Shown: piece after piece, positions 1-12,904 of the stretch
Layout: every line of letters begins with the position of its first letter
How positions within the stretch are numbered: the stretch's first letter is position 1
DNA from: Uloborus plumipes
Taxonomy: Eukaryota; Arthropoda; Arachnida; Araneae; Uloboridae
Reading direction: 5' to 3'
Assembly (NCBI GenBank): GCA_038373865.1
Contig: JAXGGA010001666.1
Span: forward strand, 1-64,000
Length of the DNA stretch: 64,000 nucleotides
Notes under the pieces: model-generated
The model's database searches: none
What the model was told of the DNA's origin: nothing
The model's input: only the letters and a program-made list of their open reading frames with translations
Position numbers and translations under genes: made by a program

Positions 1-496
1 CTGGATTAAAATATATTAATTTTCTCAGAACGACATTTGTTGGTAGCTTGAACGCGAGAGATCTTTTCATGATTTCCCTCGACACAAGTAATTTATGTAT
101 AACTTGCGTGACAGTTGAGCATGAGCTTGCAAATGAAAGTTTTGCCCGATTTTGGACAATTTGGCGTACAACAGTTCATCGTTCGAAGTTCATGTTAGAC
201 TAAGAACATGATGTTATTTGTACTTTATCACTAAAATGTTAATTATGTGCAGAAGAAATTGTAAATATCTTTAAAGGTTCATAGAAAGACGTAACGAACT
301 CAAAAACGAATGAAGCAAGAAAGTCATGCACTTTTTAAAACACTCATTAAATTAAGTTTTTTGATAAAAAAAATATTAACCGTTTCAGAGACCAGCAACT
401 GTTTTCATTCTGTAAGAGCTGACTGAAAACTTATCTTAGTAATATGTATGCTTCAACGAAAATGATTTTAGAATTTTTTTTTCTGTACTAAGACTG

Positions 497-499
497 TGT

Positions 500-541
<42 letters not shown>

Positions 542-579
542 AAGAAGGAGAGAGAGAGAGAGAGGAGGAGAGCGCTCAC
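497..579 (+). repeat. GT/GA microsatellite
   Basis: A (GT)n tract of ~18 repeats passes into (GA)n with interruptions. A similar GT then GA composite occurs at 2558-2612, and a shorter GT tract at 2756-2772. Confidence 0.95.
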
Positions 580-769
580 AATAAAAAATAAAATTACTCA
601 TTTCAATTTTTGATGAGAAAAAAAAAATAGCAGAAATGAAGACCAATTTGCCCCTACTGCTCCTGTTTGTTAAAATTGATAATCAAAACCCAAAGTCTGG
701 AACATGACCTGCACGGTTTTTGCGAGAATGACATGTTTACAAACACAGTCAACATTTTCATTAGTTGAA

Positions 770-770
<1 letters not shown>

Positions 771-807
<37 letters not shown>
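771..807 (+). repeat. 37-base poly(A) run
   Basis: An uninterrupted A tract; it creates spurious minus-strand poly-Phe frames. Shorter A runs are at 938-954, 3943-3958 and 38805-38830. It could be the tail of an eroded retroposed copy, but nothing upstream is recognisable. Confidence 0.9.
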
Positions 808-810
<3 letters not shown>

Positions 811-2129
811 GATTCTGGCTCGAAAGTCAGATGCATTTTTCCAATAGGAAAATAACGAATTATTTTGGTGAAATTTAAAACCCGTGTCAATCTGAAAGAT
901 GCAATGCAACAAAAAAGAGCTCAAATATTAAAATGGAAAAAAAAAAAAAAAAAATGTGCAAATTCCTTGTCCAAAGAAAGGATAGCTCCAACTAAATGGA
1001 AAATGATGCTTTTTAGATTTTGGACAATATGAGACCGCAATATTGATTCAAAATCGTGACAATGAACGGATTTATTTTGACACATCAGTTGCCCACACAA
1101 TTCTTTTCCTCGAGAGGTACTCCTTTTACACTTTAGAACTTCCCGAGTCATCCTTGGGAAATGAAATCTCTTTCAGAACTGACGCATGTGACATGAACAA
1201 TATATGCTGCTGAGATTCAAAATGCCTTTTCTGTATTGTTGGAAATGGATTTGTTCGTATGTAATAGGGTATAGATAAAATTCTAACGCGTTTCAGTTTG
1301 AAATTTTCTTTCCAAAATGGAATATAGCGTGGAAGATATGAAGTTTTATTGAACCCAATTTCCGAAATTTATATGTTCTTTGCATTAGATTCCATATTTC
1401 TTACATTCACCTTTCAAACTTATAGATATAGGTTTTACTATAAATTACTTATTTAGTTCTTTTATAGTAATGCATTGTTGACTTTAAAAACCATTTAAAC
1501 CCATTTTTAAAACCCATTCTTGAGCTTTGGTGCTACGGCGGCAATAGCATTTTGTTATGATTGTCATTATGACCCTATTGCCATCGTAATTGTTATCAAT
1601 GTTATAATAACCTTGTTTTGTAGTGCTGCGATCCACTGAGTCTTCACCTTAAGCACTTCGGTTGCCTCGGTTACTAACTCGAAGTCATAAAGCAAAAGTT
1701 CTTTAACAAGGTTAGTATGGACGCACATCATTAACATGTCCACTTCACATAACTCGTATGAGAACTCAATGTTATTTTGAGATAAACAAGCATACATATT
1801 TTGTTACTGGTGGTTATCTTTTGCAGATTCGCGTATGTTCAGAATATGCTGCACACATTTCTTCTTCAAGTTATTGTAAAATTTTTGAGTTATCTTTTTA
1901 TTAGCATAAGATTTAGCACATTTTACTTCATTTCTGATTAGAAGAAATTTTTCAAACGCGAGTACTAGAGCGTTTCGAATTTGAAAACCACATCGTCTGA
2001 GCCATATAGACCATGGGAAATCGTCGAAATTGAGTAATTTTTCGTCAATTTTGAAAATTTTGTTTTTACAGTATAGAAACGAATGGAAGTGCATTACAGT
2101 AATCTATTCTTACCATTTAGGTCCACAAG

Positions 2130-2286
2130 CAGGCTCGTCATTTCAACCTTTTAGGGGGGGGGGATGCAAAGGGTATATATTTAGTGTAAATTATGCCAAA
2201 AAGCAGCAAAAAAAAAAAAAAAACCCCTCCATTTATTTGTGAATATATTAATTTACCAAAGTCAGGAGAGGTCAATTGACCCCCAT
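2130..2286 (+). repeat. Dispersed ~150-bp repeat (CGTCATTTC...GTCAATTGACCCCC), copy 1
   Basis: From ctcgtcatttcaaccttt through a G run, caaagggta and accaaagtcag to gtcaattgaccccc. It matches 29333-29477 in the same orientation and 53246-53397 inverted. Class unknown. Confidence 0.7.
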
Positions 2287-4287
2287 TGATTCCCCAAAGT
2301 TGAGGTCCTTTGGGGAAGTGCTCTGTTGACAAGATGATTTGTCGCACTAAATCGATGATGCTGTATATAACCTAGTCGAAAAAATGTTCCTCATACTCGG
2401 CAGCAGTTCTAAATAAAATGACCGTGCTCTTTTTCAATCATTAACATTTCCTGTTGTAATAATATATTTATTCATGAAGCCTTGTGGACACACTAGTGCA
2501 GTTTAAATTTTCTTCTGGGGAAGCAGTTGGTGCATAAGCCCGGTTTTTCCTTCTTATGTGTGTGTGTGTGCGTGAGAGAGAGAGAGAGAGAAAGGGAGAG
2601 AGGGAGTATGTGCGTGTGTTTTTTCAGGGGAAGGAGATAGTCGTAACGGTTCTTGCCTACATTTAAATTAACACACCAAGGTTGCTAATTTAACTCAGAA
2701 AGAACTATATTAAACGCCCCTCCTCTGAGATAAAGTACGTTTTTCTTGTATGTATAAGTGTGTGTGTGTGGGGTGGGGGTAGAGAATCGGAGGGGGGGAT
2801 CATAACAGTTATTTCATGTATAATGTATTTACATTCACAGTACGGAGCCAGAGTTAATAGGATTATCAATATGGAAGAAAGTTTCTCTGCACTTCGGTCA
2901 ATAATTTTATCGCATTTGTGTGTATAGAATTTTATCTCGATGAGTTAAACAACATATTACCCCTTTTGGTTGAGAAACGTCATTTTCAAACAATTACTTT
3001 TTGGGATGTACACCATTATCTATGGCCAAACACAGGCTGTTAAAAAGAATATTTTTCCAATTTGAAGCAGAAATGTTAAACCGATTTGGTAGCATATTGC
3101 ACTTTTCCAGTTGTTCTGTTCCATACCTGGGAATTTTTATTGTAGATTAATTCGTTTTTTAAAAATAAAGCTTTGAATTTGAACTGATCTTTTTGGGTAT
3201 TACTGTATACATATTGCGGAAAAATGTAGGGAATAAAAATAAGTCTAAGTTATATAAAATAACTTTTACTCATACCATTTCAACACTAATTGTTTTTTTC
3301 ATACTGTTATTCATCTAACACTCAAAATAATCTTTCACATCCCTGCGCTTTTATTTCGTACGGAATTAAAACTTTATGCTGGGGGGTAGGATAAAATAAA
3401 AAGCTTAAAACTACGAAGTTCAGCGTAATAAATCTTCTTGATCAATTGCAGAGTAGTTTAAGGGGAAAAAATCAAAACTTGATGCAGAAGATATCCGGCA
3501 TTAAGATTCTAAGAACTGGCTATGAATCGATTTATCCCGATCCATCATTCTGTCAAACTTTTTCTATATACTTTGCTTTTTGTGTAGCACCTATTATACC
3601 ATCTACAATAACCTTATCCGTCTTCTGTAAACGAAACTTGTTTGAACAATGTAGTCCTACATAAGAATTCGCTCTCCATTTTCTTTGAGAAGATTAGATA
3701 ACTTGTTCGTGATAAAACGATTTTTTTTCCATGCTATGTAATTTTGCAATAATAATTCAGGTCTATATAGTACGTACAGAAGTCTAGAAATTCCAAAAAA
3801 GAATTGATTAGTAGATGACAAAAATGTCTGGTAAGGAGGTGAAAATCTGCTCCTCCATCTAATCGGTTTTCATCTTCTTTTCAGTTTTGAACATGCTTCA
3901 ACACTGAAATTAAAATAGCAAAATCTGTACTTAAAATCTTACAAAAAAAAAAAAAAAAATCGCATTAGCCAAATTTAATACAATATGCTTACTAGGAAGA
4001 AAAAAAAAGTGTATATGGAGAAAAATGGAGGGTGTTTAATATTTTTGCAGGGTGCTCCAAACTTTTGACCTAAAATCATGATTGTTTTTTAAAGGAATAG
4101 TACAACGTTTATTTCTCCAAAACTTGTGAAACATCGTATTAAAACGTAGTTGGTATTAGACATTATCTTATTGGTTGAATTTTTATAGTTCAAGACCTTT
4201 TTCTACATTTCTACATACGATAAAGAATGACTTGGAGCAAGTGTTTGATGGTTTTTATGTCTTATTGGCTTCGATCAATTAGTTTGA
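2287..4287. other. Unassigned stretch
   Basis: AT-rich, with a GT/GA composite microsatellite at 2558-2612. A 72-codon open frame at 3446-3664 has no recognisable motif. Nothing else is supported. Confidence 0.6.
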
Positions 4288-4830
4288 CCCTTTATGCCCA
4301 GACGGGACTCAGAAGTCCCGCTTATATTAATATAGTATGATGAATCCTAAATGGCTGGAATCATGCTGACGCTTTTAAGTACAGTAAACTCTCACTTATG
4401 CGCCGACCCAATAGTAGGGGGGCTACGGGAAAAGAAACTGCATTTTGTGATAAAAGCATGAAACTTGGTAGGTTTGTAGACAATGTATAAAAAAACATTT
4501 TTAGAAGGGGAGCCAATCGGAATTCCCTCCCAAACCTCTCTTAGCGGCCATTTTTGGTCCAGAATTAGAAATAGCGCATTTTTGTAATTATTATTATTAT
4601 TTTCTTCTTAAATCATTGGCTATGTCATTACATAGGCGTTTATTTTTTTTTTATCGTTTAAAGCTCCACTTAGAGACTAATTTTAAAAAGCACAACCCAA
4701 AAATGCTTTTTTTTTTTTTAGCAAATCGATATTTTTTAAGAATAAATTCATGGAAGTGAATTCCCTCCCCCATAAATGCATTAATGGTTAAAGCATGTAA
4801 ATATACATTAAATAAATGTTTAAAAAAAGT

Positions 4831-7800
4831 AGGGGGCCGGTTATCCGGATCCTAATTGACCGAACCGTCCAATTATCCGGTCATGATACCTCTCATTTTT
4901 ATGACTAAGCACACATTATCGAAAATGTTTCCCAAGGGTACAAAAGCATAAGAACTTGAGGGAAAAGTTAATGTCAAGATAGCATGATTCTACCAAAATA
5001 AAATTTAAAGTTTCAATTTCAGAAATTTTAAAGTTTTAGTTTTAAATTTATTTTTCCTCTAATTTTTATTATTGTTGCCGTTGCTGATTTTTTTTCTTCA
5101 AATATGGTAGTTCATTAGGTGACGAATATTTTCCAGTGTGTTTATCATTGGTAACATGTGTCATTGTTCATATGTTCCCGTAAATGCTATTTATATGGAT
5201 CGAGATTAGGAAAGATGCTCATATTTTTATAAGTTACGGTTTCTCATAGTCTTATGGTTTTACATGTTCAAAAGTATTGTTTTAAATGCATTTATTTTAA
5301 TTTTGCTTAAGTGTTAAAGTTTAAATGGTAAACTTCAATGGTTCAAAAGTTTAAATGGCAACCAGGGGTTATGTTTGGTAAAAACAACCACAGGAAATGT
5401 TGCTTTTACCAAAATTATTACAACAGATATTTACTGGATTAAATTTATTTTCTGTTCGAAATTAACTCCAAAAAAATCTATTGTGCCCTGCAGCAACTTT
5501 AAATATATCAGTCTTGTACTGAGGTTATGAAACAATGTTCGAAATTCTGTCAAAACAGGCAAAAATTAGGTAATTATCAGACTTCGTAAATGTAGGTAGA
5601 TTTAAATTTGAAGAATTATTTGTATCGCAAAAATTTAATGAAAAGAGGGATAAGTGGCATAACTCTTGTATCTTGAGGTATAACAGTGCAAAAGTCAGAA
5701 GAGCTGAAGAAAGAAAAAGAAAGGAAAACTTTGAAGAGTGCCACGTAAGTAAACATTTTGAAGAGGCTTCAGTTAAGCAGAAGAGAAAGAAATGTACTTC
5801 ATCCTTTCCAGATTTGTGTTTCTTTTCTGATAAGCCTGGTGAAAATAGCCAGGAGTTACATCTAGTTCTGGCGAAATCAGTTGACAGAAAATACGAAATT
5901 GCGTGTTAGTAAAAGCAGACAGTACGCTCACTGCTGAGTTGGCGCAAGCTGACATAATAGCTCAAGAATGCAAGTACCACCGTACTTGCATTCGTAAAAC
6001 TTTATCACTCATGAAGGACAGCAAATGATTGTTCTGAGGAAAATGTTTATTCACGAATTGAATTAATTGCCCTACACCGAGTAATTTCTTACTTGCAAAA
6101 TCTTAGAGTTAACAAAGGTCATAAGTATCCAATTTTCAGAATATTCGTTCGACTAAAAAATTATTCTGAAGGAATAGAAGACTTATGCTACAACACAATT
6201 TATCAATCGAAAATAAATTTGCTAATGATGTTGACAATACCGGGCTTAGAGCAAAGATATTATCACACTTCGAACATGGACATATGCATGCAGAGAAATC
6301 AGGCTTTGAATATGTTTTAGTTTGTAAAGGTAAGTGAATCAATATGTGCCTCCAGTACTAGCAGTTTCGAAGATGCTGTCGCAAGTGACATGATAGTGAA
6401 TTCCACTAGGACATGCATTTTAAAGTCAACTGTCAGCGTCGAAGGCGGATTTGAAGAGTCAGCAAGAAGCTGTTGATCCTCTTCTTCCGTCCTTTTAAAT
6501 AACTTGTTATATGGTCCTTGCAATATTGATGGTCTTCCTTCTCAACCATTACTTGCAATTTGTCAGTTGTATTTAATATGCATATATATATATACTTCAA
6601 ACACATTAACAAAGCAAACTATCAAGCATCATGTAAACAAGGAACAACCAATACCTGTTTATTTGGCCATGAAAGTATACGAACAGACTAGAAGAAAAAG
6701 TCTTGTTGACATAATGCATATTTTGGAACTTTTCATTCCTTACCCAAGGCTTAAAAAGATTTCTACTGAACTCTGCAAAGCATCAGTTAAACAAATTGAT
6801 AAATATAAAACTACATTTCCCTCACATTTCAGGATTTTTGTTTGTACACCGGCCGCGCACGATAATTTTTATTATAACTCTAGTAGTACAGCAAATAAGG
6901 ACTCTTTCCATATAACAAGCACTTCAATGTTTCAGCATGAGCCATTTCAGCAGCAAGGCTCAAAAATTCCTCTTGTATTTCCCGAAATACCATCTTCTAA
7001 AAAGGTCGCTCTGTTACCACATTAGGTATATCATTATTTGTAAATCCAGCATATCTTTCAGTGAAGGAACCACCACAATATAATTTTGATGGATTAAATA
7101 AGTCAGAAATGCTTTTCATAGAAACTAAATTAACAAATGATTTCTTAAAAGAGGTGAAATGTCTTAAGCGAATTCACGTCATGCAAGTGTAAAACAAACT
7201 GCTCTCAAAAACTTGTTGGTGCTTCAAAAATGGACTGTGTGTACCAATGTGTAAATTCTGCAATGGAAAATGTTGTATATCTATGTAAATTACTAGCCAG
7301 TTCAATTACGTAAAATCAGCTTGTATATATAGCCATTACACATAATCATTGTATATAATTACCTGCTCAGATTTATATTGAAATTCAGTTGTTTCTTTTG
7401 TTATAAAGGGTTACTTTTCAATAACAGCACAATATTATAAGTAGTAGAGATGTTGCTTAATTAACACAGCAGTAAACTTTTTATTACAGCAATTATTTTT
7501 TTCTTCTCTCATCTTTTAGAATTAGAGAACAAACTCCTCAAATCGTTTAATGAGAAAAAAAACTTGAAATTTGCTTTAAAGCTTTTTCTTTAGAATTTTG
7601 CAGATGTATAAAAATATGATCGTGCCTCCCCCTCCCCCCTATTTTATAGGTGCAAGCGTAACTTATAATCCTGCTGAATGTGAGTGAAATTTCCATGACA
7701 TTGCGCATTTTTTTTCAAAATGTTTGAAGTTTTTTTATTACTTTTTTCGTCCATAAAGAAAAATGGTTTTATTTTAATTAATCAAAGATAAATATTCATT

Positions 7801-8050
7801 CTTAAGTAACAATTCAAACGGTTTTTTTTAAGTTTTGAAAAAGTACTAGCTTTGCTTATGATTTTTAATTTCTGTTTTTATTTTCAGTTTTGCAATACAT
7901 TTTTATGAGTAAGTTTTAAAAAATATGCTCGGGTTTTCCAAAGTTTCGGATTTTTGGGGTTCGGATTGCTGGGATTTTAATGCAACTCAATTGTTTTTCT
8001 TTAATATAGTGCTTTCAAATACATAGTTGGACACCCTGAAACCGGCCCCT
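4831..8050. mobile_element. Possible third, innermost TIR element
   Basis: The left sequence AGGGGGCCGGTTATCCGG (4831) and the right, on the minus strand, AGGGGCCGGTTTCAGGG (from 8050) are imperfect inverted ends. Both are followed by TCCGAA/TCCGG-type motifs (4849-4892 and 7928-7972). It would enclose the broken gene at 5650-7270. The match is short, so this layer is less certain than the two outside it. Confidence 0.35.
5650..7270 (+). pseudogene. Broken gene of an uncharacterised multi-copy protein family with Cys-rich C-terminus
   Basis: Consecutive plus-strand frames read as one decayed protein. At 5673-5907 is a segment with CFFSDKPGENSQELHLV. After a frameshift, ~5909-6000 reads LTAELAQADIIAQECKYH, then TCIRK. 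At 6090-6320 is a helical stretch. At 6504-7023, 173 codons include IPVYLAMKVYEQTRRKSLVD, FVCTPAAHDNFYYNSSSTAN and DSFHITSTSMFQ. Beyond the stop at 7023 come two shifted segments, ending around 7190-7270 in CWCFKNGLCVPMCKFCNGKC. From memory, the order LxxKLxxGDxVAxxxxYH, PxPVYLGLxxHxxTRxxxLVD, TTAAVDNxDxNPSS, DSFHGT and a final CxC...C..C.G..C cluster defines large uncharacterised proteins present in many copies in cnidarian, crustacean and chelicerate genomes. I do not know their function. At least three frameshifts or stops mean this copy is dead. It sits inside TIR-bounded elements. Confidence 0.7.
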
Positions 8051-9137
8051 GAAAACAATTTGGAAGATTTTGATCAATTTCAGTTTTTCAGAAAAAAAAA
8101 AAACGAATTTTTAATGAGTACTATTAAAATTAATCGGTTTTAAGCTATTTTGACGGCTTTCTAAACTTTGTTTAACATAATTAAACTCTAATAAGATGAT
8201 AAAAAAGGTGTTTTTTGAAAAAGAAATAAGAAAAGCAATTTCGGAATTTTTGACCAAAAATGGCCGCCGGAGGGGTTTGGGTGGGGATTTTGGAATGGCT
8301 CCCCTTCTAAAAATGTTTATAAATACATTGTCTACATGCATACCAACTTTCATGCTTTTATCACAAAATGCAGTTTCCGGCTATATTTTGGACCATAGCC
8401 CCTCTACTACAAGGGACCAACAGAAAAAGGAGCATAAGTGAGAGAGACGTATAAGTGAACAAGCCTATTTAAAGGACTAAAACGCAACATGGGTTCTAAT
8501 GAGAGAATGAATAAGAATGTTTCTATAAACAAGGGACATATTACTATGGTTTGGCAATTACTCTAACGTAACTAGAATAATTAAGAGAAAACAAAAATTG
8601 TAGTATACCTAATTACAAACTGTTCTCTTTAAAACAATCCATAATAGGTAATTGTACCTCTTTGAACTCTACTTCATGCGGGAAAAAATGCCTTCCGTGA
8701 GCAATAAAGGCGAAATATTAAAGAGGAAAGTGAAGAAAAATACTTATTTTTTAAAGAAAATAAATAAATTTTCATACATTTTATGGAAAATTCGGCGCAT
8801 AAGTGAAATATTTTTCTTTAGAGCGACTCATAAAAAATGATACTATCATTATTTTGCTATGAAATGTGCTGGGATCATTCAAAATCGTCGTATAAGTGAA
8901 AAAGGTACATAAATGAGGCGGTGCATAAGTGAGAGTTCACTGTACCACACATTGGACTTCGCTGAGAGGCCGGCAGATGGTTTTCTTGGGGGCCCTTTGG
9001 GGTAAGGGGCCTTAGACCCTAAAATTAAAAAAAAACCTTTTTTCGATAAATATGTTTTTTGATGTACTTTCAACAAAAAAAACCAAAAAAATATGCAAAA
9101 AATCATTGATAAGTTAATTTGGGACATAAAGGGTTAA

Positions 9138-12100
9138 GATAGTGGTCTTAACATACTGAAACAAACTGAATACGTGCCTATGTTACCGTGAAAGATCAAA
9201 ATGGGAGCTTGTCTACTGGGTGATTCACTGGAAATATTCGGGCTTCCACCAATGTCTTTGGTATGTGAATGTAGATATTCACCGGCCAATGTAACGTTTA
9301 CCAGATTTTGCACTTTCATCGTAGCATATATGCATAACGAGAATCTTCCCGGAAAATGAGTGATTGGGTTAAAAATAAAAGCAGCTTAAAAATACTTTTT
9401 ATACGAATAAAAAATAGTCTGAAAAAACAGGCCCTTAACGATAAACAACTTGTTTCTTAAACGTACAATATAGCCAGAAAGTCAGATACCCATTGATAGC
9501 ATCGAAAGATATGGTAAACTCACAGAAATATATTCAGACATCAATATTTCTTACAGAAGCACCGGAAAAGAATACATATGTTCCAGTAAATTGCGACTTT
9601 TAATCGCAAGCATTAAGGACATGATCAATCCAATAAATTAACAATAGCGCTATTAACTTTGTTATTATAAAATTTACAAAAGTTCAGGACAAATGAGGAT
9701 GGTAACTTGAATTTTAGGACAAGATAATGTCATTTTCAAAATTAGGAAAAGCTTCTAAAAATCATGAAAATTTCGACAAAACATCTGAGCTTTCTAAATA
9801 CGTGAAAAATCATGTGTGAAGCAGATGTTTATGAATCTTTAAAAATAGACCAGATAATTTTATATTGGTTGAGAGGGCTTTTGCTTATATTTTAATGTTT
9901 CAATCGATTAGCTCAAGCTCGTCGAATGTGCCTTTTAGGTTAAGTACCCAATTGACTGATTTCAATGCTAAATCCTCATTGGGAAGAAAGGGGAAATCGA
10001 TTGACACAAAGAAGCAACTTCCAATTCAGAGAGATTTATTCTAAAGTGTCTTTGTTCTAAAGAGCTTTTAGCCCTTTAAAATGACACCACCTTGTGTCGG
10101 AATTTTCTGTCCATTGCATCATTCCTAACTTGGCATCATTGTGAAAGCTACTCAGAGCCTAATCACGACATTACGACTCTGTCATGTTAGATGATTTTCC
10201 CCAACTATACCTAAATATTTTTAAAGTAGTAAAATTATGGTTTAAAAAATCTTTAGCGTGAATGAAGCTCAAGTGCCTAAATGAGAAATAGATGACTAAG
10301 AGCTAAATAATGCGGACAAGATTCTTTGATGTGGGAAAAGTATTCCTTAGGTAAAATGTTTTAAAAGCCATGCTTATTCCAATTATGGAATCCAACACTT
10401 TTGCTTTTGAACTGTACTTCACTTTTGACTTGAATGTATAGATATAGACGATTGAATGATACAACAGACCAAGAGGGATCTCTCTTTAATGAATAAATAA
10501 TCTGTACAACAATAAACACCACAAAAATACAATTTTCGTATGTACAATTGGATGATAGCTTTCTTTTTAAAAATATCAACAAACAATTGACTTTTACACA
10601 TCTTTCCACCAGACAGCGAAAAGTTCTCAAAAATATCTTTATTTAAAGGTCGACATTCAAAAGGTAAATCATTCGAATGCTGAGTAATATTTACAATGTA
10701 TGATCATATTTAGAAATGGTAAACATCTTACAATAGAGTATTTGAAGCAGTTCGTATACCAACAGTTTTGATTAGTGCTTTTTATATTTCAATTATACAA
10801 TGAATTTTCGAAGACTGAAGTTAACATTTCGAAATCGGAGCAAACGATATTTACGTTAGCCACTAATTCGATTGGCAGGATATTATTTTGGCTTATAACC
10901 AAATACAAAGAATTGAATAAGTTCAATTATGCTCAATAATTAAAATTTATTTTTAAATAAATAAATAAGTTATATGCATAGAGATTTAATATTTATTAAT
11001 AAACAAGCAATAATAAATAACGAAATTGTTTTGAAATGTTACAATTTTTTTGTGATTTCGGAACACAAAGAATGCTGTCTATTTATGATTTGCTTTTTCT
11101 AAAACGCGTATTAGAAACGTCAAAAGATATAAATTTTGATTTAATAAAACAATTTTAAATTGTTATTTAAGAATACAATAAATAATTCTTTTGCTAAATT
11201 TTAAAACATATAAACTGTCATTGTATTTTTTATTAACTAAAAACAATCGGAAACTATTACAAAAGTCAAGCCAAAATTTAAACCGGTAAAGAGTTGTATA
11301 ATAGAATCAAAGTATTCGTAAAAATTTGCATGAGTAAAAATGATGCTTTTATGTATTTCGTACACTGAATTATTGTTGTTTTGGTTTTACATTTTTTCAG
11401 TCTGATCGAAGTTTTGATGATTTTTTTCCCTGAAAGTACAGCTTCAAATTTTAATACGTTGCTTCTGAGCCAGTCAAATTTTTTGACTGACTCAAAAAAA
11501 AAGTGTTGAAATTTTAAGTAATTATCTGTACTGATGTTAAATTGGATTTCTTCTTATTAAGCTCATAGAAAAACATAAAACTAAAAGGATTTGTTGTCTC
11601 AAATTAGCACTCTCGAAATATTCATTTGAAGCGAGTTCTTTCAGTTTTTCTAATATCTTTCATTCCCAAAATACATTTTTAACGGTGTATTTACTTTAAT
11701 AAATTTCTCGGGATTTTTTTTTTACCGTAAACACGATTCATTTTTTTATAAATGAAAACAAACGGAAATTTGGAAGCTGCTTCAGAACGAGTTGTCATTT
11801 ATAATTTATATTTAAACAATTTCTGAAGCTTTGTTTTTTTCTGAATAAGTTCCCTTCAATTACATTTTAGATAAGCAGATTTCAGGCCTAATTTTACTTT
11901 AATAATGTATTGAATCACTTGGTTATAAAGATAAAAATGGAATGATGATTCACTCTGAGGCATTTTTGCAGAACTTTAAGTAAAATATTTGATCTATGAC
12001 TTCAGAAGTGTAACACTTTCAATTCACGTCCATAAACGTGTTACTATCAGTAAACTTCATACAAAAAGCATTCTATTGATAAATTAAACTAATTTATCAT

Positions 12101-12491
12101 TGACAGTAGCACAAATAATATTAAAAATAACAAAACCTGGTTACTGTTGAGGACAACAAAGTAGGATAAGCATTAAATTTGACGTGATAAAATATTTTCA
12201 GTAGATTCATTCTGCTTCTCTCATTTTGTGGAGAGAATAGTTCTCTGTTATATTTATTAGAAAATTACTCCAGATTCTCATTTAAGTTTGGTGCTGGTAG
12301 CTGAGACGAGGGTTCTATACATGAAGCTCATCGAGTTCGCTGACATATTAGTTGGGAATTTCATTTGTTTGAAAAGAACTTAGGAAAACTTCTTGTGAAA
12401 CTATGGTACACTAATGTGCAATTGTTTGTGGGCCACGATAAACACTTTGTTAGATGAAGTATCGGACAGCTACTTCCTCTATATTATAGTA
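9138..12491. other. Unassigned stretch
   Basis: I see no gene or repeat boundary that I can defend. Open frames are short and AT-driven. The sequence becomes extremely AT-rich at 10900-11250. Confidence 0.6.
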
Positions 12492-12904
12492 TTGTGGTGC
12501 CCAACCGATAGCCTGCAGGTGTTTCATGGGCTCCTTATGGCCAGGAAGCCTTATGAAGCTGATCCATGTGGATCGTTGTTATGTTCAATGTTGCGAATGT
12601 AAAATTATCCCGGTTACTTTCTAAACCACCGATTTTCTACCTTTGGTATTAAGAATGATTTGTCGCGAATTTGGAGCTAAATGGTCAGAAATTGGCTTCT
12701 AAAAGTCAGATACGGAAATTTTGTATTTGTAATATAAGCATGCAGTAAGGGTAACAACGATTCTTGGTCTGTAGTTGCTATTCCTTTTCCATGTGTTTTC
12801 CCATGTTATCTAGAGAAAGGTCAAACGTGTTCAAATTATGTGTGCTCTGAGCCGCGAGATTCATCTTGATGTCAGGTGCGGGCAAAAGCTGTTGGCCACC
12901 ACTG
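12492..12904. mobile_element. hAT-like non-autonomous element, copy 1
   Basis: The ends ttgtggtgcccaaccgatag and, inverted, CAGTGGTGGCCAACAGC are the typical short imperfect hAT-type repeats, followed by GCCTGCAGG/GCGGC-like blocks. The interior shares gaatttggagctaaatggtc, cccatgttatctagagaaag and ctgagccgcgagattcat with copies at 38416 and 63198. Strongly decayed, no coding function. Confidence 0.6.

Larger units (their letters stand above)
1..2129. other. Unassigned stretch
   Basis: AT-rich sequence with simple repeats only. The longest open frames (under 100 codons) come from poly(A) runs or are low in complexity. I see no splice-supported exon or RNA gene. Confidence 0.6.
4382..8942. 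mobile_element. pogo/Tigger-like TIR element nested in the piggyBac-like element
   Basis: Inverted ends CAGTAAACTCTCACTTATGC (4382) and CAGTGAACTCTCACTTATGC (from 8942 on the minus strand) are flanked by TA at 4380-4381 and 8943-8944, as for Tc1/pogo elements. A second inverted block of ~170 bases (about 4410-4580 against 8240-8410) lies inside. The right end carries several CATAAGTGA or TATAAGTGA motifs (near 8433, 8448, 8799, 8890, 8923), probably repeated transposase-binding sites. No pogo transposase was recognised. Confidence 0.75.
4288..9133. mobile_element. Candidate piggyBac-like element (outer layer of a TE nest)
   Basis: The left end CCCTTTATGCCCAGACGGGA at 4288 and the right end, read on the other strand, CCCTTTATGTCCCAAATTAA from 9133 share a 12- to 13-bp inverted repeat. 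TTAA follows on the right (9134-9137), and TTGA, one change from TTAA, lies on the left (4284-4287). Short CCC-starting repeats next to TTAA are the piggyBac hallmark. An inverted gggact...agtccc hairpin follows the left end. No piggyBac transposase is visible; the interior is filled by other elements. Confidence 0.55.
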
